Assembly (NCBI RefSeq): GCF_024746795.1
Contig: NZ_CP080524.1
Coordinates: 2,458,001-2,522,000, forward strand
Reading direction: 5' to 3'
DNA: 64,000 nucleotides
Origin: Mesorhizobium sp. AR10
GTDB taxonomy: Bacteria > Pseudomonadota > Alphaproteobacteria > Rhizobiales > Rhizobiaceae
The notes beneath the pieces were generated by a model that worked only from the letters and a program-made list of their open reading frames with translations, was not told the origin of the DNA and made no database searches. The first letter of the stretch is position 1, and every line of letters begins with the position of its first letter. The position numbers and the translations under genes are program-made. This document shows, one piece after another, positions 1 to 8,885 of the stretch.

Positions 1-1
1 G

Positions 2-760
2 GTCATGATCACAGCGGGTGGTTCGGGCATAGGATGGGCGATCGCGAAGGCGTTCGTCGACAATGGCGCCAGGGTTCATATTTGCGATGTCGACGAGCGG
101 GCGCTTGGCGAAGTCACCGAGAAATATCCGCAGATCGCGGTCCGTCGACTCGACCTGACGGATGAGGAAGCGATCGACCGTTGGTTCGACGATGCCTTGG
201 GCGATCTCAACGGCCTCGATGTCTTGATCAACAATGCTGGCACCAAGGGGCCGACCGGCTATGTCGAGGAGCTCAAGCTCGACGACTGGCGCGAATGTCT
301 GAGCGTCTGTCTCGATGCTCAGTTCCTTTGTGCCAGGCGGGCCACACCCGCCATGAAGGACCAGCGTTCGGGCAGCATCATCAATATCTCCTCGACCGCC
401 GGGCTCTACGGCTATGGCCTTCGCACGCCTTATGCCGCTGCCAAATGGGCGGTAATCGGGTTTACCAAATCCCTTGCCGTCGAGCTGGGTCCGTATGGCG
501 TGCGCGCCAATGCAATTTGCCCGGGCTCTGTCGATGGCGCACGCATGCAGCAGGTGATGAAGGCCGAGGCCGAAAGCCGCGACGTCTCCCTCGATCTCGT
601 CCACAAGGAATACGTCCAGTCCCAGTCGATCAAGCGCTTCGTCAAGCCGGAAGAGATCGCCGATATGTGCCTCTTCCTCGCCTCGCCCGCCGCCAAGATG
701 ATGACCGGCCAGGCAATCGCTGTCGACGGCCACACCGAGACGTTCCACATAGGCAGCTGA
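2..760 (+). CDS. SDR family NAD(P)-dependent oxidoreductase, 5' truncated by window edge
   Basis: Classical short-chain dehydrogenase/reductase. The cofactor motif is TAGGSGIG close to the visible start, followed by LINNAG, the catalytic Ser in INISST and the YAAAK catalytic pair, and a C-terminal AVDGH segment typical of the family. The reading frame stays open upstream of the first ATG (position 5) to the window edge, and SDRs normally carry a few more residues before this motif, so the true start lies outside the window. The SMP-30 lactonase gene follows 62 bp downstream on the same strand; a dehydrogenase plus lactonase pair commonly oxidises a sugar to its lactone and then to the acid. 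That role is inference; the substrate is unknown. Confidence 0.85.
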   Translation, partial: VMITAGGSGIGWAIAKAFVDNGARVHICDVDERALGEVTEKYPQIAVRRLDLTDEEAIDRWFDDALGDLNGLDVLINNAGTKGPTGYVEELKLDDWRECLSVCLDAQFLCARRATPAMKDQRSGSIINISSTAGLYGYGLRTPYAAAKWAVIGFTKSLAVELGPYGVRANAICPGSVDGARMQQVMKAEAESRDVSLDLVHKEYVQSQSIKRFVKPEEIADMCLFLASPAAKMMTGQAIAVDGHTETFHIGS

Positions 761-822
761 CGCTCTTGCACAGCAAGCAAACTCGCTAAGGGCAGCAAGC
801 ATCGATAGCGGACCACCAGGAC

Positions 823-1710
823 ATGCCGACAGGCAATTCAGAATGGCAAATCAGTGCTCAAACTCGCGACCGACTGGGCGAGAGCATCCTGTGGCATCCG
901 GTGGAGGAAGCTCTTTACTGGATCGATTTTTACGGCCCACTCGTGCATCGCCAGAAGGGTGGCAGCGGTATGGTCGAGAGCTGGAAGATCGATTCAGGAG
1001 AGACGATAGGATCGCTCGTCTTCGCCGACAAGGGCCGCCTCCTTCTCGCTGTTGATCACGGCCTCCATCTCTTCGATACCAGCACCGGCACGACACGCTT
1101 CTTCGCCGATCCCAAAACCGGGAAAGCGAACCTGGCTTACAACGACGGCAAGGTCGACCGGGCCGGGCGCTATTGGATCGGAACCTATGATCTCTCCGAG
1201 AGGGAAGCTGGCGCGGTTTTCTATCGGATGGCATCGGACGGCAAGGCAGAATTGGCCGACAAAGGTTTTGTCATCTGCAATGGCCCGACTTTCTCCCCCG
1301 ACAATCGCATGCTCTATTTCAGTGACACGGTTGGCCACCGCATCCTCTCCTATGACCTCGATCGCAACGGAATGATATCCGGCCGGCGGGTCTTCTTCAC
1401 TTTTGCAAACAATGATGGAATGCCAGACGGCCTCGCGGTTGATAGCGCCGGGAATGTCTGGTGCGCACTCTATGGCGGCGGCAAAGTTGTGTGCATTGAC
1501 GCCAAGGGGACGCTCCGACGGTCGCTCTATTTGCCGGCTACTTTCGTTACAAGCCTCTGTTTCGGCGGGCCAGAACTCAAGACGCTGTATGTCACGACCG
1601 GTTGGAACAGCAGCACGACGGAAGCGACCAAGGCGAAGGATGTTGGCGGCGCGGTCTTCATGCGGCCAGTCGATAGTCCTGGCCTGCCGGAGCCAGTCAT
1701 CAAGCTTTAG
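823..1710 (+). CDS. SMP-30/gluconolactonase/LRE family protein
   Basis: A 295-aa six-bladed beta-propeller lactonase of the SMP-30/regucalcin family. Visible family features are the N-terminal metal-ligand Glu in GESILWHP, the YWIDF blade motif, the NDGKVDRAGRYWIGT segment (metal-binding Asn, then conserved Asp), FSPDNRMLYFSDT, and PDGLAVDSAGNVWCA carrying the catalytic-site Asp. These enzymes open sugar lactones in a divalent-metal-dependent manner. It lies just downstream of an SDR on the same strand, which fits a sugar dehydrogenase/lactonase pair. No signal peptide is seen, so it is cytoplasmic. Confidence 0.88.
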   Translation: MPTGNSEWQISAQTRDRLGESILWHPVEEALYWIDFYGPLVHRQKGGSGMVESWKIDSGETIGSLVFADKGRLLLAVDHGLHLFDTSTGTTRFFADPKTGKANLAYNDGKVDRAGRYWIGTYDLSEREAGAVFYRMASDGKAELADKGFVICNGPTFSPDNRMLYFSDTVGHRILSYDLDRNGMISGRRVFFTFANNDGMPDGLAVDSAGNVWCALYGGGKVVCIDAKGTLRRSLYLPATFVTSLCFGGPELKTLYVTTGWNSSTTEATKAKDVGGAVFMRPVDSPGLPEPVIKL

Positions 1711-1755
1711 GATACGAATTTAGTCGGCTGTCTCGACCTGAGCAGGCAAGAGACG

Positions 1756-1787
1756 GGCACCCAAGGCGCGTTACGGTGTTGGGTGCC
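1756..1787 (+). terminator. Hairpin downstream of SMP-30 gene, possible terminator
   Basis: GGCACCCAA (1756-1764) and TTGGGTGCC (1779-1787) form a perfect 9-bp stem with a 14-nt loop, 46 bp after the lactonase stop. There is no T-run, so an intrinsic terminator is not certain. Confidence 0.35.
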
Positions 1788-1904
1788 GACATTCCGAGGC
1801 ACCAGCAACGCCTGCCTCGTCCGTGCTAATGCGGCAAATCTCTACAGCGTGATCAGGTTTGCTTTGCCGCGAGCTGCGTGCACCGTCACACGTTCACCAC
1901 CGAA

Positions 1905-2384
1905 TTAGAGATCCACCTTGGCGACACTATCCTTGTAATCCTCCTTGGGATCGAACCCGAGCAGCATCTTAATTCCGGCTATCACGCTGGAGCCATCCAG
2001 CCAAATCTCTGCTTGCTGTGGGTCGAACCGCAGCAACGCTAGCTTCGGATCGTCTTTCCCACCTTCGAACCAGGCAGCTACAAAACGGTTCCAAAGCCGA
2101 TCAACCGCCGCGCGGTCGTTGTCCACCCAGAGTTTCCCTTGCACTGTCGCGAACAGATCATGGCCCTTGGATGTGAAGGTAGCCGTTGCCTTGCCGCCAT
2201 TTGTCAGGACCTGCACCAGCTCTGTATCTTTCGCAGTGAAGAACCAGATCGGTCTTTTTCCATCCTCTAGCTGTGCGGTCATTGGACGAGGGGTGATCAG
2301 AGATCCATCGAGGCCGATCATCATCGTCATGTCGGACTTCAGGGACTTCCAGAACTTGGCTTCGAGTTCGGCAGGAGTCGGCAT
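1905..2384 (-). CDS. Pyridoxamine 5'-phosphate oxidase family protein (general stress protein 26-like)
   Basis: A 159-aa protein with a flavin-split-barrel fold: AKFWKSLKSDMTMMIGL at the N-terminus, RPIWFFTAKDTELV in the middle and WNRFVAAWFEGGKDDPKLALLRFDP near the C-terminus, which is the general stress protein 26-like pattern. Such proteins bind FMN, F420 or heme and are mostly uncharacterised. I chose the ATG at 2384 because AAAGGA lies about 8 nt upstream; the longer open frame to 2450 has no better site. It is divergent from the CsbD-like gene, another general stress protein. Confidence 0.82.
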   Translation of the reverse strand: MPTPAELEAKFWKSLKSDMTMMIGLDGSLITPRPMTAQLEDGKRPIWFFTAKDTELVQVLTNGGKATATFTSKGHDLFATVQGKLWVDNDRAAVDRLWNRFVAAWFEGGKDDPKLALLRFDPQQAEIWLDGSSVIAGIKMLLGFDPKEDYKDSVAKVDL

Positions 2385-2608
2385 GGTCGTTCCTTTCAGG
2401 GTTGGGCAAGAAGAAAACGACCCCCGGCCATGTCTGTTCCATCCAAGCAACGATCGTACGTGGATGGGCAGGAGAGGGCTCGGCCAAGCAAGCTGGGGGC
2501 GAACTAGCGCGGCTCGTCGCCGATGTCCCTCGAGTGCCTCGTAGAGGAACCTCCTCCATACCGCAGCGTTCTGAATGCACTGATTACCCCTAAGGAGCGC
2601 GCATAGTC

Positions 2609-2824
2609 ATGGGAAGCACAAGCGATAAAGCGGCCGGCCTTGCAAATCAGGCGGCCGGCAATGTGAAGCAGGGTGTTGGCAAGGCCGTTGGAAATGACAG
2701 GCTGAGAGCGGAGGGCGCAGCTCAGGAAGCGAAGGGCAAAGTTCAGAAAGCTGTTGGCGATGTGAAGTCCGCAGTGAAGGATGCGACCAACAAGACGGCG
2801 GCAGCGATTAATAAGAAGCTCTGA
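2609..2824 (+). CDS. CsbD family stress-response protein
   Basis: A 71-aa Lys/Ala/Gly-rich protein. It shows the CsbD pattern: [24 protein letters not shown] followed by a second similar repeat [21 protein letters not shown]. CsbD-like proteins are small, helical and abundant under stress, with no known biochemical activity. An AAGGAGCG ribosome-binding site lies upstream of the ATG. The divergent neighbour is a general-stress flavin-barrel protein, so shared stress control is plausible. Confidence 0.88.
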   Translation: MGSTSDKAAGLANQAAGNVKQGVGKAVGNDRLRAEGAAQEAKGKVQKAVGDVKSAVKDATNKTAAAINKKL

Positions 2825-3060
2825 CGCTAGAAGGGCCGGCAACGCAACACCGGCCACGCTATCTGTCTGCGTGACGGCTGAGGTTAGTTTCACGGCGCTC
2901 CCTTTTTTATTGCCGACCTGGCAATGGAGTCGCTCACCGTCCGTATGTTTTGCCTAAGCGATGGCCTTCTTGACTGTCATGATGAAGCACACCGCTTTGT
3001 GAGGAGATGTGCGGAAGACGTTGCGCTAGCATGGTAGCTGTTCGGTTGGAGTTGCAGAGA

Positions 3061-3927
3061 ATGGCCCAGGGCGCGCGATTGTTGCGGTTGCGCAAGAGGA
3101 TCGTTTGGCTAACGGTTGTTGCTATCCACCTCTGGGCCGCGCATGCGAACGCAGATGAGTTGGTGCACTTTGCAAGTGCGGCTGCTAAGCCGACGCCGTT
3201 TCAGGAGCGCAATGCGCAACAAAACGGGCAAGTGCTCAAAGCTCTTCCCGGCACGACATTAAACGGGTATCTGACGCGACCGCCGGGTGAAGGGCCGTTC
3301 CCGGCTATCGTTGTTCTCCACGGATGTGGGGGCCTCTCCCCAAATGTAAGGAAAACCTGGTCCGAGCGGCTGTCTTCCCGGGGCTATGTCGTTCTCGTTG
3401 TCGACAGTTTCAGCACGCGCGGCATAAAGGATACCTGTGGTCGCCTCCTTGCTGATCGCGTCTATGACGCCTATGGCGCTCTGGAGTTCATATCGAAGTA
3501 TAGCTTTGTCGACCCGCAGCGCGTCGCGTTGATGGGGTTCTCCGCTGGCGGGATCGCAACGCTCGAGGCCGTGCAACTTGGTGGTGCCGAGCAGCTTATG
3601 GAGCGCAAGTTCAAGGCAGCGGTTGCCTACTATCCGAATTGCTCGGCAACCAATGGCGACATGGCGGTCCCGACCTTGATCCTGATCGGCGAGCTTGACG
3701 ATTGGACCCCCGCCAAGAACTGCCAGGTGATGATGGCCCAACGCAGCGGCCAGGGAAGTGCCGTCCAGCTAGACGTCTTCAAAGGCGCTCGTCACGGATT
3801 CGACTCCCCAGGATTGAAGACCGGCATCGAAGTCCATGGTCACCGGATGGAGTACAATGCGGCTGCGGCCGATCAATCGATCAGCGACGTCCGTGTCTTT
3901 CTACAGCACGTGTTCCGCGAACCATAG
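3061..3927 (+). CDS. Exported dienelactone hydrolase family protein
   Basis: A 288-aa alpha/beta hydrolase. An N-terminal basic stretch and hydrophobic helix (RLRKRIVWLTVVAIHLWAAHANA, cleavage likely after ANA) predict export. The fold shows the oxyanion segment VLHGCGG, a nucleophile elbow GFSAGG (Ser rather than the Cys of true dienelactone hydrolases), Asp in GELDDW and His in GARHGF. The ATG at 3061 has GGAG 9 nt upstream; the first in-frame ATG (3007) has a GAGGAG directly abutting it, which is too close. The substrate is unknown, and with a Ser nucleophile it is more likely a general esterase or peptidase than a chlorocatechol-pathway enzyme. Confidence 0.82.
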   Translation: MAQGARLLRLRKRIVWLTVVAIHLWAAHANADELVHFASAAAKPTPFQERNAQQNGQVLKALPGTTLNGYLTRPPGEGPFPAIVVLHGCGGLSPNVRKTWSERLSSRGYVVLVVDSFSTRGIKDTCGRLLADRVYDAYGALEFISKYSFVDPQRVALMGFSAGGIATLEAVQLGGAEQLMERKFKAAVAYYPNCSATNGDMAVPTLILIGELDDWTPAKNCQVMMAQRSGQGSAVQLDVFKGARHGFDSPGLKTGIEVHGHRMEYNAAAADQSISDVRVFLQHVFREP

Positions 3928-3969
3928 ATGCAAGATTTTATAGCTATTTCAATAACTTATTTGAATTCT

Positions 3970-3981
3970 GTAGCGGGAGAG
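3970..3981 (+). repeat. 12-nt copy of the tRNA-Met 3' end (possible attachment-site remnant)
   Basis: GTAGCGGGAGAG matches exactly the sequence at 30691-30702 in the tRNA-Met gene, in the same orientation. A second short match (ATTTCA) lies 18 to 19 nt beyond the match on the same side at both places. The copy here also forms the left part of a local hairpin (TGTAGCG/CGCTACA), so coincidence is possible. Confidence 0.35.
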
Positions 3982-4080
3982 CGCTACATCGCGAGACCCG
4001 CTATCGAAGAGGCGTTCTTCTGCTGTCGGAGACACGCGGCTTAGTTCAAAACTTTCCAGTCTGGGGGCAGAGGTCAGCCG

Positions 4081-4215
4081 ATGCCCTCCGAAGGCAAAGG
4101 TCACAGGTTCTTCGGTGCCCTGCTCACCCCGGAAGAGTCAGTGCTCGTGCTGATCGACCACCAGCCGTTCCAATTTACGGGTGGGCTGTCTCCTCGCAGT
4201 CACCGGGCGCTGTAG
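4081..4215 (+). pseudogene. Truncated isochorismatase-family hydrolase remnant
   Basis: An ATG-initiated frame encodes 44 aa: MPSEGKGHRFFGALLTPEES then VLVLIDHQPFQFTGGLSPRS and a stop. The LTPEESVLVLIDHQPFQ segment matches the N-terminal strand of isochorismatase-like cysteine hydrolases, including the conserved catalytic Asp in LIDHQ. The remaining ~150 residues of such an enzyme (Lys and Cys of the triad) are absent, and the downstream sequence is the 3' end of a dioxygenase on the other strand. This looks like a gene cut at the boundary of the aromatic cluster. Confidence 0.6.
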
Positions 4216-4228
4216 CCGCCGTCGGCCA

Positions 4229-5113
4229 TCAAGACATGCCTGTCGCGAGTACGAAATCATGTTCGACCTCCCAGAACGGGCCAGCGAATTCTAGCCCCTT
4301 GGCGCGCGCCGGATCGTCGATCCGCCTGAACTCGGCGAGCAGACTCTCCTTCACTCCGAACACCGCGTCCGAATTGATGTAGGGATCGTCCGGATCGAAG
4401 ATATGGGTGGTCAGCGTCTCGAAACCCTCGGCTTTCAGGATGTAGTGCAGATGCGCGGGGCGATAGGGGTGCCGGCCGAGGGCGTGCAGCAACTTGCCCA
4501 CCGAGCCGTCGTCGGGGATCGGGTAGAATTTCGGCTTCACCGCCCGGAACCAGTAGCGGCCATCAGCGCCGGTGCGGAAGACGCCGCGCAGATTGAAATC
4601 GGGCTGAATGCCCTTCTGCTGCACGTCGTAGAAACCTTCGTCATTGGCCTGCCAGACATCGAGCACCGCATTGGCGATCGGCTTGCCTTCGGTGTCGAGG
4701 ATGCGGCCGTGGATGAACATGTCCTCGCCCTTGTTGTCGAGGCAGATGTTGGCGCCCATCGGCAACTCCGGCGCGTCGGCGAGATGGAACGGTCCCAGCA
4801 CCGTCGATTCCGAGGCGCCGGTCGGTTTGCGGTTGTTGATCGCATCGACCAGCATGGAAACGCCGAGAACATCGGAAAGCAGGATGAACTCTTGCCGCCA
4901 GTCGGTGCAAAGCTGGCCGGTCCTGGTCAGGAACTGGATCGCCTCGAACCATTCGTCCTGCGTTGGTTCGATCTCCTTGACCGCCTCATGCAGCTTTCGC
5001 GTGATGACCTCCATCACCCTCTTCAGCCGCTCGTCGCTGGCGTTCTTGTTGCGGCCGGTGACGACCTCGACTGAATTCTCCTCGGTGAAGAAGCCTTTTT
5101 CGTGCGCTTCCAT
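4229..5113 (-). CDS. Intradiol dioxygenase, hydroxyquinol 1,2-dioxygenase type (copy 1)
   Basis: A 294-aa nonheme Fe(III) intradiol dioxygenase. An N-terminal helical dimerisation domain (about residues 25-100) is followed by the catalytic beta-sandwich. Iron ligands are visible as Tyr162 (GFYDVQ), Tyr197 (KFYPIPDDG), His221 and His223 (RPAHLHY). The residues fit hydroxyquinol/chlorocatechol-type enzymes, and the maleylacetate reductase in the cluster supports hydroxyquinol as substrate, giving maleylacetate. The ATG at 5113 has GAGG 6 nt upstream; a GTG at 5125 would overlap the upstream stop (GTGA) but lacks a site. It is the last gene of the minus-strand cluster. A second copy is at 12876-13751. 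Confidence 0.88.
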   Translation of the reverse strand: MEAHEKGFFTEENSVEVVTGRNKNASDERLKRVMEVITRKLHEAVKEIEPTQDEWFEAIQFLTRTGQLCTDWRQEFILLSDVLGVSMLVDAINNRKPTGASESTVLGPFHLADAPELPMGANICLDNKGEDMFIHGRILDTEGKPIANAVLDVWQANDEGFYDVQQKGIQPDFNLRGVFRTGADGRYWFRAVKPKFYPIPDDGSVGKLLHALGRHPYRPAHLHYILKAEGFETLTTHIFDPDDPYINSDAVFGVKESLLAEFRRIDDPARAKGLEFAGPFWEVEHDFVLATGMS

Positions 5114-5121
5114 ATTCGTCC

Positions 5122-6888
5122 TCACCTATCCAGAATTGCCGTCAGTGCCCGGCGCAGATCCGCGGTCGGGTCCGATGTCACGGCGTCCTGTCGCCAACAG
5201 ACATGCTGGTCCGGGCGCACCAGCAGCACGCCGCTGTCGCGCACCTCGCGGGCGCGCGCCCAGTCGCCGGAGAAATCCTGCCAGGGTTGGCGCGGGCCGA
5301 TCAGGTGGCCTGCAATGTCGATGCCCAACTCCTTGCCGACCGCCTTGGCCGCGTCGAGCCAGCCCTGGCCGCCGATGCCGGTCAGCACGGTGAACTTGCC
5401 ATGGCCTGTCAGGTCGAGCGTGGATGCCTTGTCGCCCCGATGGGCTGGGTCGTCGGAGTGCACCCAGACATGCGGCAGTCGGGCACCCGGCCAGGTCGTC
5501 GGCTGGTGGTGCAGCTCGGCGTCCTTCTCGAAGGCCGGCTCCTCCTGGCCGTCGGTGATGACGGCGTTCGATTTGTAGCGCTGGTTCATCTCGACGCCGT
5601 GCGCGTCGAATTCGTAGACCTTGAAGGCGATCGCCTCGCGGATCTTGGCGCGCTGCGTTTCGGCCGCCGGCGTGTCGTCGCAGCGCGCATCCATGTTCGA
5701 CTGCATCTTCACCGGGTCGATGGAATCGAGCAGGCCGAGCGCCTTGAAGATCGGGCCGAATTCCTCGATCGACTTGTTGGCGCGGGTGACGATCTGCTTG
5801 GCGACCGGCGCGCGCTCCTGCGAGAAACTCGCCAGCAATTTCGGTCCGGCCTTGCCTTTCAACACATGGGCGAGCTTCCAGGCAAGGTTGAAGCCATCCT
5901 GGATCGAGGTGTTGGAACCCAGGCCGTTCGACGGCGGGTGGCGATGGATGGCATCGCCCATGCAGAAGACGCGGCCCTTGGAGGTCTCGGTGGCGTACAT
6001 GTTGTTGACGGTCCAGGTCGACATCGACTGGATATCGATCTCCAGATCGGGATCGCCGACGAGATCACGCGCCACCTTTTTGGCGAAGGCCTCGTCGACC
6101 TTGGGCGCCGGCTGGTTGATGTCATAGCCCCAGACGATCAGCCACTCGTTCCACGGGCGGATCATGCGCACTAGGCCCATTCCGATGCCGCCGACATCGG
6201 CACCCGGCTGCACCACCCAGTAGAGCACCGACGGGCGGTGGGCGACGTATCTGGACAGGTCGGCCTTGAACAGGATGTTCATCGAGCCGCCGACACCCAT
6301 CTTGCCTTCGAAGCCAAGCCCGGCATGCTCGGCGACCAGCGAATTGCCGCCGTCGGCGCCGACCAGATATTTCGAGCGGATGGTGATGTCCTTGCCGGTC
6401 AGCCGGTCGCGGCAGGTGGTGGCGACGCCGTCGGCGTCCTGCACATGCGAGAGGTATTCGGTCGACATGCGAGCTTGGGTGCCGCGTGAACAGGCGGTCT
6501 TGAACAGTAGCGGCTCCATGAAGGTCTGCGGCAGGTCGTTCATGTGCGAAGGTGAAGACAAGAGATGCTCGGCGCGGGAGAGCGGATGTTTGCCCCAGCT
6601 GCGCATGCGGCCGATCTCCTCGCCGGCGAGCGAGGTGCAGAACACGTTCTCGCCCATCAGATCCTGTTCGGTGGCATGCATGTAGGCCTCGGCTTCGACC
6701 TCCTTGCCGAGGTCGCGCAGCACCTCCATGGTGCGCTGGTTGGTGATGTGCGCGCGTGGCGTCGAGGCGAGCCAGCGATAGCGGTTGATGACCATGTTCT
6801 CGACGCCATAGGTCGAAAGCAGCGCTGCCGTGGCCGAGCCTGCCGGCCCGGTGCCGATGGTCAGCACGTCGGTAGTGATGTCAGCCAT
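5122..6888 (-). CDS. FAD-dependent aromatic hydroxylase (phenol/resorcinol hydroxylase-like monooxygenase)
   Basis: A 588-aa class A flavoprotein monooxygenase. The Rossmann motif is TIGTGPAGSATA (about residues 8-19), the NAD(P)H/FAD DG region is VGADGGNSLVAEHAGL, and the second FAD motif is GRVFCMGDAIHRHPPSNGLG followed by DGFNLAWKL. The length and C-terminal thioredoxin-like part fit the phenol 2-monooxygenase/TfdB branch rather than 4-hydroxybenzoate hydroxylase. In this cluster it should hydroxylate a phenolic compound to hydroxyquinol; the precise substrate (resorcinol, a hydroxybenzoate or a chlorophenol) cannot be read from sequence. The ATG at 6888 has GGGAGGG just upstream and overlaps the end of livM by 8 bp. 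Confidence 0.85.
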   Translation of the reverse strand: MADITTDVLTIGTGPAGSATAALLSTYGVENMVINRYRWLASTPRAHITNQRTMEVLRDLGKEVEAEAYMHATEQDLMGENVFCTSLAGEEIGRMRSWGKHPLSRAEHLLSSPSHMNDLPQTFMEPLLFKTACSRGTQARMSTEYLSHVQDADGVATTCRDRLTGKDITIRSKYLVGADGGNSLVAEHAGLGFEGKMGVGGSMNILFKADLSRYVAHRPSVLYWVVQPGADVGGIGMGLVRMIRPWNEWLIVWGYDINQPAPKVDEAFAKKVARDLVGDPDLEIDIQSMSTWTVNNMYATETSKGRVFCMGDAIHRHPPSNGLGSNTSIQDGFNLAWKLAHVLKGKAGPKLLASFSQERAPVAKQIVTRANKSIEEFGPIFKALGLLDSIDPVKMQSNMDARCDDTPAAETQRAKIREAIAFKVYEFDAHGVEMNQRYKSNAVITDGQEEPAFEKDAELHHQPTTWPGARLPHVWVHSDDPAHRGDKASTLDLTGHGKFTVLTGIGGQGWLDAAKAVGKELGIDIAGHLIGPRQPWQDFSGDWARAREVRDSGVLLVRPDQHVCWRQDAVTSDPTADLRRALTAILDR

Positions 6889-7972
6889 GCGGCCCTCCCT
6901 TTTTTTTGCTTGAAATGTCTGGTCCACCGGTCAGCCGGCGGCGGACGGGGAAAAGCTGGATGCCGCTGCGCTCTGCAAACAGGCCCCACAGGCCGCGCGG
7001 CGCAAACATCATGATGGCAATGCCGATCAGCCCGAGGATCAGCAGATACCAGGAGCCGTAGTCCGCAAGCAGGTTCTGCAGGATGTAGAAGACGATGACG
7101 CCGACGATCGGTCCCTCGATGGTGCCAATGCCGCCGATGACGACGATAAAGATGACATAGGCCGTCCAGTCGACGACGGAGAAGGCAGCGTCGGGCGAGA
7201 TGCGGGCCTTCTGCACATAAATCAGCGCGCCGGCGAGGCCGGTGCCGAAACCGGCTGCGAGATAGACCAGCGTCTTCATGCGCCGCGCGTCGACGCCGAC
7301 CGAGCGCGCCGCCTCCTGGTTGTCTCGCACGGCGGCGAGCCCCAGCCCCTGCTTCGAGCGCAGCAGGCGATAGACCAGGCCGATGGTGGCGATGGCGAGC
7401 AGCAGCGCCAGCCAGTAAGTCAGGATGTCGCCGGCGCCCGACGATTTGACGCCGAAGAGCTCGCCGATCAGTTTCAGCGCCGGCATGTCGCGGATGGCCT
7501 CGCGCGGCAGCGAAGTGCCGGTGCCGCCGCCAAGCGCCTTCCATTGCGCCAGCGCCAGCCGCACCACTTCGGCGATGACCCAGCTACCGATGGCAAAATA
7601 GGCGCCTTGCAGGCGAAACAGGAAGAAGGCCGTCGGGATGGCGAGCAAGGCGCCTGCAAAGCCGGCGAACAGGATCGCGACCAGCGGGTCGAGCCCGGCG
7701 AGAATGATAAACGCGAACATCGCGTAGGCGCCAAGGCCGACGAAGGCCTGCTGGCCGACCGAGACCAACCCGGCATAGCCGGCGAGAAGGTTCCAATTCT
7801 GCGCCAGCACCAGCATGGTCAGGATGAAGAACAGGTCCTGCAGCACGCTGCGCGAGACGAAGACGGGAGCGGCGAAGGCGAACAGGATGATCAACGCGGC
7901 GACGATGGCGAATGCGGACGACGACCGCGATCGCGTTTCGACTTTCCAGCGGGTGAGGGAGGCGTCGGTCAT
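6881..7972 (-). CDS. Branched-chain amino acid-type ABC transporter permease (LivM family)
   Basis: A 363-aa polytopic membrane protein with the LivM hallmark stretch NWNLLAGYAGLVSVGQQAFVG and the EAA-like loop AVRDNQEAARSVGVD followed by GAGFGTGLAGAL-type helices. It forms the membrane channel with the LivH partner encoded 5 nt upstream (stop at 7978, start at 7972). In an aromatic catabolic operon such importers usually carry aromatic acids rather than amino acids; this is inference from context. A much longer open frame continues upstream through livH but is out of frame with it and is not real. Confidence 0.9.
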   Translation of the reverse strand: MTDASLTRWKVETRSRSSSAFAIVAALIILFAFAAPVFVSRSVLQDLFFILTMLVLAQNWNLLAGYAGLVSVGQQAFVGLGAYAMFAFIILAGLDPLVAILFAGFAGALLAIPTAFFLFRLQGAYFAIGSWVIAEVVRLALAQWKALGGGTGTSLPREAIRDMPALKLIGELFGVKSSGAGDILTYWLALLLAIATIGLVYRLLRSKQGLGLAAVRDNQEAARSVGVDARRMKTLVYLAAGFGTGLAGALIYVQKARISPDAAFSVVDWTAYVIFIVVIGGIGTIEGPIVGVIVFYILQNLLADYGSWYLLILGLIGIAIMMFAPRGLWGLFAERSGIQLFPVRRRLTGGPDISSKKKGGPHG

Positions 7973-7977
7973 CGCGA

Positions 7978-8844
7978 TCAATCCACCGCCCGCGGAAACA
8001 GGCCGCGTGGCTTGACCAGCAGCACGGCCAGGAAAGCCAGGTGCCCGGCCAGGATCTGCCATTCCGGGTTGATCGCGGCGCCGAAAGTCTGCGCGACGCC
8101 GATGACGATGCCGCCAAACAGCGTTCCCCACAGCGAGCCGAGGCCGCCAATGATGACCGCCTCGAAGGCGTAGATCAGCCGCGCCGGACCGATGGTCGGA
8201 TCGAAATTCGCCCTTGTGCCGAGATAGAGCGCGGCGATGGTCACCACCACCATGGCGATCCCCGTTGCGGTGGCGAAGATGTTTTTCGGCCGGATGCCCA
8301 TCAGCCCGGCGGTGACCGGATCGTCCGAGGTGGCGCGAAAAGCGCGGCCGAGCGCGGTGCGGTAGAACAGCTGGTTGAGGCCGACGATCACCGCCAGCGC
8401 CGAGGCGAAGGTCAAGAGTGGCATGACGCCGACATTGATCGGCCCAAGCGCAACCGAAGCGGAGTCGAGGCCGCCGACCGGGATGCGCCGGCTGTCGGCG
8501 GAGAAGCCTTCGAGCAGGCCGTTCTGGATAACGATCGACAGGCCGAAGGTGACCAGCAGCGGTGGCAATATGTCGGCGCCGAGCGTGCGGTTGAGCAAGT
8601 AGAACTGCAATGCCCAGCCGATGGCGAACATCAGCGGCATCGCGACAAGCGCCGCCACGAAAGGATTGAGCCCGAGTGCCGATACCAGCACCAGGATCAG
8701 GAAGGCGGCGAGCACGATGAGATCGCCATGCGCCAGGTTGACCAGCCGCATGATGCCGAAGACCAGGCTGAGGCCCGCCGCGAAAAGTGCGTAGAGGCCG
8801 CCGAGCAGGATGCCCTGGATAAGGGTGTCGAGCGCGCTGGTCAT
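7978..8844 (-). CDS. Branched-chain amino acid-type ABC transporter permease (LivH family)
   Basis: A 288-aa integral membrane protein with LivH signature segments: LIQGILLGGLYALFAAGLSLVFGIM at the N-terminus, NLAHGDLIVLAAF, and RATSDDPVTAGLMGI as the cytoplasmic loop contacting the ATPases, ending with LVKPRGLFP. It is the second permease of the importer and is followed immediately by livM. The two ATPases and the binding protein lie upstream, separated by a 238-bp gap that holds palindromic repeats. Confidence 0.9.
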   Translation of the reverse strand: MTSALDTLIQGILLGGLYALFAAGLSLVFGIMRLVNLAHGDLIVLAAFLILVLVSALGLNPFVAALVAMPLMFAIGWALQFYLLNRTLGADILPPLLVTFGLSIVIQNGLLEGFSADSRRIPVGGLDSASVALGPINVGVMPLLTFASALAVIVGLNQLFYRTALGRAFRATSDDPVTAGLMGIRPKNIFATATGIAMVVVTIAALYLGTRANFDPTIGPARLIYAFEAVIIGGLGSLWGTLFGGIVIGVAQTFGAAINPEWQILAGHLAFLAVLLVKPRGLFPRAVD

Positions 8845-8885
8845 GAGGTTTGACCCGATCGCTGACCGGCAAGGTCGAGTTCCCG

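Noticed and set aside
4229..5113. Assignment of the first dioxygenase as catechol 1,2-dioxygenase in a beta-ketoadipate operon
   Set aside because: No muconate cycloisomerase, muconolactone isomerase or enol-lactonase genes are present, while maleylacetate reductase is; hydroxyquinol cleavage fits better.
8041..8853. A 270-codon plus-strand open frame opposite livH
   Set aside because: Composition is dominated by charged residues expected from antisense of hydrophobic helices; no homology signal.
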